The translations under genes and the position numbers were made by a program. From assembly GCF_900110645.1 (NCBI RefSeq), contig NZ_FOFB01000008.1, positions 62,001 through 126,000 of the forward strand: a DNA stretch of 64,000 nucleotides, in the 5' to 3' direction. The notes under the pieces were generated by a model. That model was not told where the DNA came from. It worked only from the letters and a program-made list of their open reading frames with translations, and did not search any database. Source of the DNA: Neolewinella agarilytica (GTDB taxonomy: Bacteria; Bacteroidota; Bacteroidia; Chitinophagales; Saprospiraceae). Positions 32,768 through 41,182 of the stretch are shown here, piece after piece. The number at the start of each line of letters is the position of its first letter. Positions within the stretch are counted from its first letter, which is position 1.

Positions 32768-33086
32768 AAATTTGAAGATTGGTCAGGCCAATAAGGCCCA
32801 CCAAAAAGAGCAGTTCTCTTACTGCTAAAGAATGGTCGAGGGGGGAGACAGACCGGGCTTAATTATTAAGCCCCGGTGAAGGGACTTAAGCATTAATGAC
32901 CCGGCGAATATCTCGCCGGTCGAACCGTTTAATTTTGATTGAATTAATCATGGTTGTTGCTTTGTCTGGACGGTAAATGCCTTAAGCGAATCGATTAGTT
33001 GCGACGAGGAAGAAAAATTTCAAAACTTTGCTCGTTAGCCATCTGACAACCGGCAACCTGTAACCTGTATCCTGCCCACTCCCTCC
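32768..33086. other. 319-bp non-coding stretch before the tRNA cluster
   Basis: Probable promoter side of the tRNA cluster (minus strand). It holds short palindromes (CCCGGGCTTAATTATTAAGC region, GGCGAATATCTCGCC) and, next to the mevalonate kinase stop codon, a low-complexity run of CAACCTGTAACCTG-type oligomers that is mirrored on the other side of that gene. No gene seen. Confidence 0.55.
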
Positions 33087-33935
33087 CTACAACCAAAAAA
33101 CCTTCCCCAGCGCCCGCTCCGTTACGCCCCGTTCCAAGGCGTAGCCCAGCAATACACCGCCTCCGCCGGCTCCGCAAATTTTCAACAGGTAACCTTTGCT
33201 GGCCCATCGTTCGTGGAAGGAGGTGGGAATAAAGCCGGGAAGCTCCCGGAGTTGAAATTGGCTGATGGTACGCCAGTTAGTCGTCAATGCGTCCTGATCG
33301 TTGTTCAACAGTGCCTCAATGCAGCGGTTAGCGGGTTCGAGCCAGCCCGCATCCGTGGCTGCTTTAAAGTTTGGTTCCTCATCGTATCGCTGGGTGAACT
33401 TCTGAATATAATCAGAAGCTTTACGCTCTATCCCCGTATCCACTAAGAAGAAGCGCTTGTTCCAGCCTTCCGGCAATTCCACCGGTTTTGGTGGCTGACC
33501 GCCGCCCAGGCTAACGGGCTGATTGAGATAACAGATCAGGGGATCCGTTCCCGAGCTGCTTCCGTGAAAGTGCTGTTCCATTCGGGCCAGTACATCGCGC
33601 AGAGCCTCTCCGCGAAGACCAAAACCACGGCTGGTGGCGAAGCGGCTCCAGATGGCGGCGCATACTGCACCGCTGCTGCCCAGCCCGTAGCCAACGGGTA
33701 TATTCCCTTCCAGCCGCCAGTCCGCCAACAGCTGATCTTCCAGTGCTCCGGCGTCGAGTAATTCCGGAGAGATGGCCACCTTTAGGTAATCCGCAAAAGC
33801 CAGGAGGCGTTCATCCGGTGTGCCTTTCGTCCACCGTAAAGAGAGCTTATCATAAGGCACTGCCAACCCCCGGCCGCCACGCAGCACGGTGTGCTCGCCG
33901 AAGAGTAGAATTTTTGCTGAGTAGGAACGGGACAT
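33087..33935 (-). CDS. Mevalonate kinase-like GHMP kinase
   Basis: A 282-residue GHMP kinase. AKILLFGEHTVL, the ATP loop PVGYGLGSSGAVCAA and the C-terminal LKICGAGGGGVLLGY are the three GHMP motifs, and the GEHTV context points to mevalonate kinase. It would phosphorylate mevalonate made by HMG-CoA reductase at 18.1 kb. It is shorter than many mevalonate kinases (about 300-330). Both flanks carry short repeats of a GTTGCAGGTT-type oligomer in opposite orientation. Phosphomevalonate kinase and the decarboxylase are not in the window. Confidence 0.85.
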   Translation of the reverse strand: MSRSYSAKILLFGEHTVLRGGRGLAVPYDKLSLRWTKGTPDERLLAFADYLKVAISPELLDAGALEDQLLADWRLEGNIPVGYGLGSSGAVCAAIWSRFATSRGFGLRGEALRDVLARMEQHFHGSSSGTDPLICYLNQPVSLGGGQPPKPVELPEGWNKRFFLVDTGIERKASDYIQKFTQRYDEEPNFKAATDAGWLEPANRCIEALLNNDQDALTTNWRTISQFQLRELPGFIPTSFHERWASKGYLLKICGAGGGGVLLGYALERGVTERALGKVFWL

Positions 33936-34123
33936 GAATTAGCAGGTTGCAGGTTGCAAGGTACAGGTAATGGGGATAATCAACTTGTCGTTACTGAATA
34001 CGTTAGTGTCAGTATTCAACCATCCGGCGGACGGCTCAGCCCAAAGCCGTCGGTCCGCTACCCAAGGAACGAGGGGGCGGTCCGCCGGCTGGGTTAACAT
34101 TTAAAAGCAAAGCTATCTATCCC

Positions 34124-35125
34124 ATGCGCCTAGATCACATTGGCATCGCCGTAGGAGACCTCGATGCAGCTGACGAACTCCTTGGCCGCCTCCTCGGCCG
34201 GCCGGCCTATAAGCGGGAAACCGTAGCCAGCCAACACGTCTCCACCAGCTTTTTTGACGCTGGCGCCGAAGGCGCCAAGATAGAGTTGGTCGCTCCCGAA
34301 GGAGCAACCGGCCCCATCCAAAAGTTTCTCGAAAAACGAGGCCCCGGCATTCACCACCTCGCCTTTGAGGTAGACGACATTGAGGCCGAAATGCGCCGGC
34401 TGGCGGAAGATGGCTTTGAACTCCTGCAGGAGAAACCTTCCCGTGGGGCAGACAACAAGCTCGTCTGTTTCCTGCACCCCCGCAGCACCAATGGCGTGTT
34501 GGTGGAAATATGCCAGAGTATCCCCGGAGGCATGACCAAAGAAGAAAACGCGCAGTTCTGGGCCCGGCGCTACGCCGAAGAAAAGACGGGCTGGGACATC
34601 GGCTACCCCTCTCCGCCCATCACCAACTACCTGGACAAACTCAAGGATAAGGACCTGAAAATCCTGATCCCCGGAGCCGGCAATGCCTACGAGGCAGAGT
34701 ATGCCTGGCAACAGGGCTTCCGTAACGTTTTTGTGCTCGATGTTGCCGCCGCTCCACTGGCGGGGCTGCAGCAGCGGGTACCTGATTTCCCGGCGGAGCA
34801 ATTAATTCAGGGCGACTTCTTTTCCCATGCCGGGCAGTATGACCTCATTCTGGAGCAGACCTTCTTCTGCTCTTTTGAGCCCGACCCGGCTACCCGGCAG
34901 GCTTACGCCAAACAGATGCATTCCCTGCTCAAACCCGGTGGCAAACTGGCGGGTCTTTGGTTTGACCTCCCAACGGGCACCTCCCGTCCTTTTGGCGGCA
35001 GCAGGGAGGAATACCTCTCTTATCTGGAACCTTACTTCAACCTCCTGGCCTTCGCTAAAGCTCCCGACTCCATAAAACCCCGCGCCGGGAATGAATTTTT
35101 CGGCGAATTTCAAAAACCTGCATGA
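34124..35125 (+). CDS. Fusion: methylmalonyl-CoA epimerase + TPMT-like methyltransferase
   Basis: A 333-residue protein. Residues 1-133 are a complete methylmalonyl-CoA epimerase (VOC fold: LDHIGIAVGDLDAA, GPGIHHLAFEVDDI, NGVLVEICQ with metal-binding His and Glu). After six residues a methionine (codon 137) starts a thiopurine-methyltransferase-like domain with FWARRYAEEKTGWDIG, ILIPGAGNAYEAEYAW, QGDFF and PGGKLAGLWF. Each part has the length of an independent protein. GGAGG lies four bases before the internal ATG, so the second domain could also be made alone. The stop codon overlaps the MFS transporter start (ATGA). Confidence 0.88.
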   Translation: MRLDHIGIAVGDLDAADELLGRLLGRPAYKRETVASQHVSTSFFDAGAEGAKIELVAPEGATGPIQKFLEKRGPGIHHLAFEVDDIEAEMRRLAEDGFELLQEKPSRGADNKLVCFLHPRSTNGVLVEICQSIPGGMTKEENAQFWARRYAEEKTGWDIGYPSPPITNYLDKLKDKDLKILIPGAGNAYEAEYAWQQGFRNVFVLDVAAAPLAGLQQRVPDFPAEQLIQGDFFSHAGQYDLILEQTFFCSFEPDPATRQAYAKQMHSLLKPGGKLAGLWFDLPTGTSRPFGGSREEYLSYLEPYFNLLAFAKAPDSIKPRAGNEFFGEFQKPA

Positions 35126-36396
35126 TCAACGAAAAGAGGTTACTCCTCATCCTGGCGGCCGTTCAGTTTTGCCACATCATTGATTTCATGATCATCATGC
35201 CACTGGGCAAAACGATCATGGAAGTATTTAGCATTACACCGGGGCAGTTTGCCTGGGTGGTGTCTGCTTACGCAGGAGCGGCCCTGACCGGCAATCTCAT
35301 CAGTACGGCATTTATTGATCGTTTTGACCGCCGGTCAGCACTCCTGTTTCTTTTCGTTGGGTTCACGATCGGCACGCTGGCCTGTGCCTTCGCACCAAGC
35401 TATCTGATGTTGCTGGTCTTCAGGTCCTGCACGGGTGTTTTCGGAGGTACCCTCGGTGCGCTGGTGCTGGCGATTGTGGGCGATGTCATCCCGCTGGAGC
35501 GGCGGGCCTCGGCTATGGGCTGGGTAATGACGGCCTTTAGTGCAGCCAGCGTGGTAGGCGTTCCTTCGGGTATATGGATTGCCTCGGAGTATGGCTGGCA
35601 GTCGCCCTTTTTAGTTACGGCAGGCATTTCCGCCCTCTTTGTAGGGATGGCCTGGCTCTTCGTGCCATCGTTGACCGGGCATCTGGTAGCAGAGAAGGAG
35701 GTGGCACTTCGGCAGGCTAAGCAAGGGGCGCACACGCCGGATGCAAAGATTGGTGAAGGTGCAATGGCTGCCGCACCGCTCAAGGGCCTTCGCAAAGTTA
35801 TTGATCCCTTTGTCCGCATTTTTTCCGACGGCAACCAACGGGCTGCCCTCCTTTTTACCCTGAGCCTGATGCTGGGCCACTTCACCATCATCCCCTTCAT
35901 CGCGCCGTATATGCAGATCAACATCGGCTTCGAAGACAAGCAGGTAAGCCTCATCTACTTTATCGGCGGACTCCTCACCGTGGTCCTTTTACCTTTTTTC
36001 GGTAAACTGGCGGATCGCTACGGGCGAATGCTCATTTTCATGACGGCCTCCTTTTTTGCCCTCGGCAGCATCTGGTGGCTCACTAATCTGGATACGGACT
36101 CCTTGCTCGTTGGCCTCCTGGCCACCTCCTCCTTTTTTGTCGTAGCCAGTGGTCGTAACGTGCCAGCCACAACAATGATCACCTCCGTCGTCCGCCCCGA
36201 AAACCGCGGCGGCTTCATGAGTATCCGCCAGTCTGTCAACGAAATGGCCCTTTTCGGCAGCACCCTAATCGCCGGTTTCATCATCACCGAAGGGCCGGAC
36301 GGAAAGCTGGAGCACTACGAATTACTGGGATATTTCACGATGATGATGAGTGTGGTGGCCGTGCTGGCGGCTAGTCGAGTAAGAGCTGTTTCATAA
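35122..36396 (+). CDS. MFS transporter (DHA1-like)
   Basis: A 424-residue 12-helix transporter. The helix 2-3 loop motif FIDRFDRRSALL, the motif GDVIPLERRASAMGW and the second-half loop GKLADRYGRM identify the drug:H+ antiporter branch of the major facilitator superfamily. The substrate is unknown. Residues 196-209 of the central cytosolic loop (LRQAKQGAHTPDAK) are a diverged copy of the dispersed repeat. It is translationally coupled to the epimerase/methyltransferase gene, so export of a methylated product is conceivable. Confidence 0.9.
   Translation: MINEKRLLLILAAVQFCHIIDFMIIMPLGKTIMEVFSITPGQFAWVVSAYAGAALTGNLISTAFIDRFDRRSALLFLFVGFTIGTLACAFAPSYLMLLVFRSCTGVFGGTLGALVLAIVGDVIPLERRASAMGWVMTAFSAASVVGVPSGIWIASEYGWQSPFLVTAGISALFVGMAWLFVPSLTGHLVAEKEVALRQAKQGAHTPDAKIGEGAMAAAPLKGLRKVIDPFVRIFSDGNQRAALLFTLSLMLGHFTIIPFIAPYMQINIGFEDKQVSLIYFIGGLLTVVLLPFFGKLADRYGRMLIFMTASFFALGSIWWLTNLDTDSLLVGLLATSSFFVVASGRNVPATTMITSVVRPENRGGFMSIRQSVNEMALFGSTLIAGFIITEGPDGKLEHYELLGYFTMMMSVVAVLAASRVRAVS
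35707..35748 (+). repeat. Dispersed element, diverged in-frame copy in MFS gene
   Basis: CTTCGGCAGGCTAAGC, then AAGGGGCGCACACGC, then CGGATGCAAAG follow the extended consensus with several changes. Its translation LRQAKQGAHTP closely resembles LRQAQQGAGPQ in fni, both in protein loops. Confidence 0.65.
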
Positions 36397-36535
36397 GGCT
36401 GCGAAGATTGAATCAGGGTTAACAATGAATCGCCAATTCAATGTTTCCGAAGAATCCGTTTATTTTTACGGACACAGTCAGCTTCTGACTTCCTCAACGT
36501 TGTCAAATTACTCCTTTCACACAAATCAGTACTCC

Positions 36536-37681
36536 ATGCGTTTAACGCTACTTTTTCTTTTTACACTCGCCCTAACTTTTTTGCACGCACAAACTACCCT
36601 AGCAGTAGGCGACCTTGCCGTAGTTGGCTACGCAGCTGACAGTCCTGATGAAGTATGCATCGTAGCTCTGGTCGAAATCGACGCTGGTACTATGGTAAAC
36701 CTGACGGATAAAGGCTGGCAGAGCGACGATACTTTTATTTCTTCCGAGGGAGCCGGCTCGGTCACCCTTCCCGCTATGACCTTCGGAGATGTCTTCTGCA
36801 TAGAAGGAAGTGACTTACCTACTTCTTTTAATCTATCAGGATCTGGAGATCAGATCATGCTTTACACCGGAACGGAGGCTTCGCCGACCTTTATCTATGC
36901 CTTTCAGTTGGAAAGGTCCTCTTGGACCACCTCAGGGACAATAACCACCAATACCAGTTACGTCCCTACGGGAACTATCGAGGGTACAACTGCGGTCAAC
37001 ATTGGCGCCATTGGAGGTAGTCAAAAGCAAAATGCTTATTATTCAGGACCTGACCTTGTCGATAAAGCTGCCGCTCTGGCGCTCATTGCTGACGGAGATA
37101 ACTGGACAGGAAACGATGCACGAGTTGATCCAAGCGATAACCTGCCGGTTAACTTAAGCGTATTACTTCCCGTTTCTCTCAGCAATCTTAGTGCCAGTCT
37201 TACGGACAAATCCGTCCTGGTGAAATGGTCAACCGCCACGGAGTCTGAGAACGATTTCTTCGCCGTTGAGCGTAGCCTTGACGGACAGACCTTCTCTGAG
37301 ATTGGCCGCGTAGCCAGCGAAGGCACGACCACCGAAGTAAGCAACTACAGCTTCATGGACGAGAACCCCGCCAACGGCACCAGCTACTACCGCCTGCGGC
37401 AGGTAGACCTGGGCGGCACGCAGGCTATCTACGGCCCTGTTGCCGTTTCCCTCACGGGCCTGAGCGTAACGGCTTACCCCAACCCCGCCAGCCAGGAACT
37501 ATTCCTCGCGGGCCTGAAGGAGAACACGACGGCTACGGTACTGGACATCAATGGTCGGGTACTACAAACAGCTCAGGTTTCGGGCAACAGCCTCAACGTA
37601 AGCCAGCTTAAGACCGGTACCTACCTCCTCCGCCTCGAGAGTGAGACGGGCACCGAAACGCTGCGTTTCGTACGGAAGTAA
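36536..37681 (+). CDS. T9SS-exported cell-surface protein
   Basis: A 381-residue protein with signal peptide (LTLLFLFTLALTFLHAQ), an N-terminal beta-rich domain (VGDLAVVGYAADSPDE, AGTMVNLTDKGWQ), a domain with VKWSTATESENDFFAVERS and YYRLRQVDLGG, frequent in surface proteins of the phylum, and a type A sorting domain (VTAYPNPASQELFLAG to the end). The start was set 37 codons inside the longest frame to place the signal peptide first. No enzyme motif is visible. It is preceded by an A/T-rich promoter-like region and transcribed alone. Confidence 0.87.
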   Translation: MRLTLLFLFTLALTFLHAQTTLAVGDLAVVGYAADSPDEVCIVALVEIDAGTMVNLTDKGWQSDDTFISSEGAGSVTLPAMTFGDVFCIEGSDLPTSFNLSGSGDQIMLYTGTEASPTFIYAFQLERSSWTTSGTITTNTSYVPTGTIEGTTAVNIGAIGGSQKQNAYYSGPDLVDKAAALALIADGDNWTGNDARVDPSDNLPVNLSVLLPVSLSNLSASLTDKSVLVKWSTATESENDFFAVERSLDGQTFSEIGRVASEGTTTEVSNYSFMDENPANGTSYYRLRQVDLGGTQAIYGPVAVSLTGLSVTAYPNPASQELFLAGLKENTTATVLDINGRVLQTAQVSGNSLNVSQLKTGTYLLRLESETGTETLRFVRK

Positions 37682-37773
37682 TTCCCGCTACGCTCTGTTC
37701 AAGGCAACGACGGCCGGCTTCTCCACCAAAGGAAAAGCCGGCCGTTTTGGTTTCCCTTGCTCCAAATAGCTTT

Positions 37774-37794
37774 CTTTGCACCTGCGTTCGCGCA
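37774..37794 (-). repeat. Dispersed element, intergenic copy
   Basis: Reverse complement TGCGCGAACGCAGGTGCAAA and G fits the family in its second half; the first base pairs are less conserved. It lies between the T9SS gene and purN. Confidence 0.6.
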
Positions 37795-37812
37795 GTATTA
37801 GTCAAGCAGTCA

Positions 37813-37864
37813 GAGAGTCAGGCAGTCAAATAGTACTGACCTGCTCTTTGACTGCCTGACTCTC
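37813..37864. repeat. Perfect 18-bp inverted repeat before purN
   Basis: GAGAGTCAGGCAGTCAAA and its exact complement flank a 16-base loop. The surroundings repeat a CAGTCAGAGAGTCAGG-like oligomer. It sits 29 bases before the purN start and could hide or modulate its 5' leader. It resembles the oligomer arrays around mevalonate kinase and behind the dipeptidase. Confidence 0.7.
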
Positions 37865-37892
37865 AGACTATCTGACCACTTGACTCTCCCCC

Positions 37893-38489
37893 ATGAAACT
37901 CGCCCTCTTCGTTTCCGGCACCGGCTCCAACGCCCGCACCATCATTGATCGCTTTCAGGCACACCCTGAAGACGGCGTTGAGGTGGTATTACTGGTCAGT
38001 AATAAATCCACCGCAGGCGCACTCACCATGGCCGCTGAGCGGAACATTCCAACGCTGGTATTGAACCGCCAGGAATTCCGGGAATCGGAAGTATTGCTGA
38101 CGGACCTCGCCCGTTTCCAGGTAGACTTCATCGCCCTGGCTGGTTTTTTATGGCTTGTTCCCGCTTACCTGGTCGAGGCTTTCCCGGATAAAATCCTGAA
38201 CATCCACCCCGCCCTATTGCCTGATTATGGTGGAAAAGGGATGTACGGCGCGAACGTCCACCGCGCCGTCAAAGCCGCCGGAGAAACCGAAAGTGGCATC
38301 ACGATCCACTACGTAAATGAGCGTTACGACGAAGGCAATACGGTTTTTCAGGCCGCCGTCCGCCTGGATGCTGAAGACAGTCCGGAGAAGATAGCCGAGC
38401 GTGTTCTTCGCCTGGAACACGCCAACTACTGGCGGGTAATTCGACGCTTAGCGCTTGCGGCGCATCAGGAGGAAGGGGGCCAGGATTAA
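37893..38489 (+). CDS. purN: Phosphoribosylglycinamide formyltransferase
   Basis: A 198-residue enzyme of purine synthesis that formylates GAR with 10-formyl-tetrahydrofolate. LALFVSGTGSNARTII, the folate-site AGFLWLVPAYLV, the catalytic NIHPALLPDYGGKGMYG (Asn/His) and SGITIHYVNERYDEG (Asp region) are present. The last 42 bases overlap the end of the convergent CHAT gene, and the C-terminal residues (HQEEGGQD) may be an extension due to this. Function is certain from the motifs. Confidence 0.95.
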   Translation: MKLALFVSGTGSNARTIIDRFQAHPEDGVEVVLLVSNKSTAGALTMAAERNIPTLVLNRQEFRESEVLLTDLARFQVDFIALAGFLWLVPAYLVEAFPDKILNIHPALLPDYGGKGMYGANVHRAVKAAGETESGITIHYVNERYDEGNTVFQAAVRLDAEDSPEKIAERVLRLEHANYWRVIRRLALAAHQEEGGQD

Positions 38490-41120
38490 AGCGATCAGGC
38501 AAAAAATCCAGGCCAGCCAGTTGATCGATTCATTTCCCATCTTCAGCGGAGCGTTGCTGCCGTAATTAACGAGGCCAGCCCAGTAGTAAGGGTGGCCAAA
38601 ACCGGGATTTGTGACGGCCTGCCGGTAGTTAACTCCGGCAAGGTGTAATGCCGTTGCGGGCCCCATTTGCTCACTAAGCCCGTCGTAGGTAGAGTTAAGC
38701 AGTTCCGCCGTGGTTGCATCATCAATGGACCAGAGACTCATCACCAGCCCCGGCGCTCCGCGCCGGGCAAATCCCCGTCCCAGGCTGGCTACTCCCTCTC
38801 CGGGCAATGCTTTTCCTATGCCGGTTTCGCAGGCTCCGATCACTACGAGGTCTGCCCGCAATTGATGGTCAAGCAAATTCGCCATGGAATAGCGGGCGGG
38901 CTCCGGGTCGTGAAGCAGAAAGCTGCCTCCATCGGCCAGGTAAGCATGTGTTCCCAGGTGGAGCAAACTGTAAGCATCTGCTTTCTCCCGAAATGCCCTT
39001 CGGTTGGCAGCGGCGTTGACTAAGGTGTCCGCTGGAAAGAGCGTCGCTAGATGGCGGACCGTTCGTAGTGTAGCGGGCAGCTCCAGCTCAGCGGGCAGCT
39101 GCCCGTCGGCCCTCAGGCGGGCAACGGGCGCCAGTGCCAGCGCCCGGCCGTTACCGCGGCCCCGCCGCTGGCGGGCGAGATCCAGGAGTTGTACGGAAAA
39201 GGCATAGTTGATCTCCCGCTCATCATCCAGCCAGGGCCAGTTTTGGTAAGCAGCGTTGCTGGAAGGCTCCGTGCTTAACAGCGCCCCGAAGGGCAACAGG
39301 TATAAGTCTCCGTCCGGAACGATCGTCAGAGGTGTCCCTTCCGCAAGGTCCAGCGGAGCGATGAGCTGCTCGTACAACTGGCGGGCATTCTCTTTGCCGA
39401 AGGGCTGTCCGGGGCGCTGCAGGTCATCCCGCAGGGCGCGCAGGCTTTTCCCCCAGACAGAAAGCGGCGCTAATTCGGTAAGCCCAAGCCCTCCGTCAGG
39501 AGAGTAAGTAAGCGCAATGGTCATATCTTCTCCTACATAATACTCCACCAGGGTTCGGCCGTTCAGCAGTTGACCAATGGTGGCGGGGTCCGGAGGTGGT
39601 GCCCCGATGCTGGCATCCCGGTAGGCGGGAAAGGCGGAGAAGATACTGTCTTGCAGCTGTCGGAAGCGTTGGGTAGCAGCGGGAGTGTTTCCGCTAAGCC
39701 GGGTCATTCTGGCGACTTCAGCAAGGCGTAGGTTGACGTCGATGGGGAGTTGCTCACTAGCCATCGTTGTACTTAGCTCATCCAGTAAGAGCCGGCTTCG
39801 GGCTTTCTCCATGAAGTAGAAAGCTGAGTTCGGGTCATCCGTTTTCATGGCTACGTTTAGCGCCTGGTCATAAAGGCTACGTGCATCCGCTCTCCAGTAA
39901 TTACGGGTTTCATCCAGCAGCTGATCCCGTCGCATAGCGTCCAGCAATTCATCCGTACGCCGATAGGTACTGAGTGCCTGTTTATAGTGGGCTGGTTGGC
40001 CGGTATCTCCCATCAGATGGTGCACCTTGGCGAGGTCCAGAAGGATGGTCAGTAGTCTTGGCCGATCGGTCATCATTTGATCCAGACCGGGCAAGACTTC
40101 CGTTCCGGAAAACTTAAAATCGGGAGTCGCTATCTCCAGAGCCCGTTGCGCATAGTAGAGGGCACTGTCTAACTGTCCGGAGAAGAGATGAGCGGTAGAC
40201 AGATTATCGAGCGTACCCGCAACATCCATGTTCGGGCGTTGATCTGCATCAGAGAAAGAACGGGCCAGTCGCAGAGCTTTATGGTACTGCCGCAGGGCAG
40301 CCTCCGGCTGCCCCGAGCGCCGGTAGGCCATGCCGAGATTGCCGTAGATAGCCGTTAAGTCTTCGTCTTCGATTTCCATCTCATGGGCGAGCGCTTCGGC
40401 TTTGAGGAGGTGGCCGATGGCCACCTCTTGCTGGCCGGCATCACTCTGGGCCCAGCCCAGTAGGTTGAGCGTTTCCATCTCCCCGTAGGTGTATTCATCC
40501 GCCCGAAAGCTGGCCAGTGCGCGCGCCAATGGTTCCCGGGCAGCTTCCCCTCCACTGGCGTTGGATTTGTTCACGTGCATCAGCCCCAACTGCTGATCCA
40601 GATAAGCCCGTTGGTAATCATTACCCGCAAAGGGAGGCAGCGAGGCAGCCCGGGCAAAGGCTCGTTCACTGGCTTCAAATTCTCCCGTTCTCCCGTATAC
40701 AATACCACACTGGTAATGCGCCACCCCTTCTTTCCGGTTCGGTGCCCGATTGAGGATAACGGACAAATGATCGAGCGCCTCTCCGTATTCTCCTACCTCA
40801 GAATAATAGGTTCCAAGGTTGAAGGCGGAGACCAGTACTTCATCCGCGAAGTCATCTTCGTGGGAAAGGCGAATGTCCAGGGCTTCTCCGGTAGCCCTAA
40901 TGGCGGAGCGGTAGGCACCAAAGGAATAGGCCGTCCGCCCGGCCTGATGCAGCAACCATGACCTTCGCCCAAGAGAATCTTCTGGTAACTCCCGGGCAAG
41001 ACTGATCAGGGAATCATATTCCATCCGGTCTTCCGGATATTCCCAATCATCTTGTGCCTGGAGAGACCCCAGCAGTAAAAGCAATACACCAATCGTTAGT
41101 CTTATGCCTGATTTCCTCAT
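38448..41120 (-). CDS. TPR-CHAT protease, exported and membrane anchored
   Basis: An 890-residue protein with a signal peptide (IGVLLLLLGSLQAQ), about ten TPR-like repeats (for example AIYGNLGMAYRRSGQPEAAL, ALYYAQRALEIA), a C-terminal CHAT domain of the caspase clan with the His (LLHLGTHAYLADGG) and Cys (VVIGACETGIGK) dyad, then a membrane helix and a basic tail (FCLIALILAPFLLMRRKR). The layout implies that both TPR and protease face the periplasm. CHAT proteases in other bacteria are switched on by partner proteins that bind the TPR. A hairpin with a T run lies directly before the ATG, suggesting attenuation. It ends the sigma/TPR/S8/CHAT unit. Confidence 0.9.
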   Translation of the reverse strand: MRKSGIRLTIGVLLLLLGSLQAQDDWEYPEDRMEYDSLISLARELPEDSLGRRSWLLHQAGRTAYSFGAYRSAIRATGEALDIRLSHEDDFADEVLVSAFNLGTYYSEVGEYGEALDHLSVILNRAPNRKEGVAHYQCGIVYGRTGEFEASERAFARAASLPPFAGNDYQRAYLDQQLGLMHVNKSNASGGEAAREPLARALASFRADEYTYGEMETLNLLGWAQSDAGQQEVAIGHLLKAEALAHEMEIEDEDLTAIYGNLGMAYRRSGQPEAALRQYHKALRLARSFSDADQRPNMDVAGTLDNLSTAHLFSGQLDSALYYAQRALEIATPDFKFSGTEVLPGLDQMMTDRPRLLTILLDLAKVHHLMGDTGQPAHYKQALSTYRRTDELLDAMRRDQLLDETRNYWRADARSLYDQALNVAMKTDDPNSAFYFMEKARSRLLLDELSTTMASEQLPIDVNLRLAEVARMTRLSGNTPAATQRFRQLQDSIFSAFPAYRDASIGAPPPDPATIGQLLNGRTLVEYYVGEDMTIALTYSPDGGLGLTELAPLSVWGKSLRALRDDLQRPGQPFGKENARQLYEQLIAPLDLAEGTPLTIVPDGDLYLLPFGALLSTEPSSNAAYQNWPWLDDEREINYAFSVQLLDLARQRRGRGNGRALALAPVARLRADGQLPAELELPATLRTVRHLATLFPADTLVNAAANRRAFREKADAYSLLHLGTHAYLADGGSFLLHDPEPARYSMANLLDHQLRADLVVIGACETGIGKALPGEGVASLGRGFARRGAPGLVMSLWSIDDATTAELLNSTYDGLSEQMGPATALHLAGVNYRQAVTNPGFGHPYYWAGLVNYGSNAPLKMGNESINWLAWIFCLIALILAPFLLMRRKR

Positions 41121-41157
41121 AAAAAATGCCTTACCCTTCGGTTAGGAAAGGTAAGGC
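41121..41157 (-). terminator. Terminator/attenuator between S8 and CHAT genes
   Basis: On the minus strand the stem GCCTTACC/GGTAAGGC with a 14-base loop is followed by ATTTTTTATG, where the last three bases are the CHAT start codon. Transcription past the protease gene must read through the stem to express CHAT. Confidence 0.7.
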
Positions 41158-41182
41158 ACGATGAGCAAATGCTGGTATCTGG

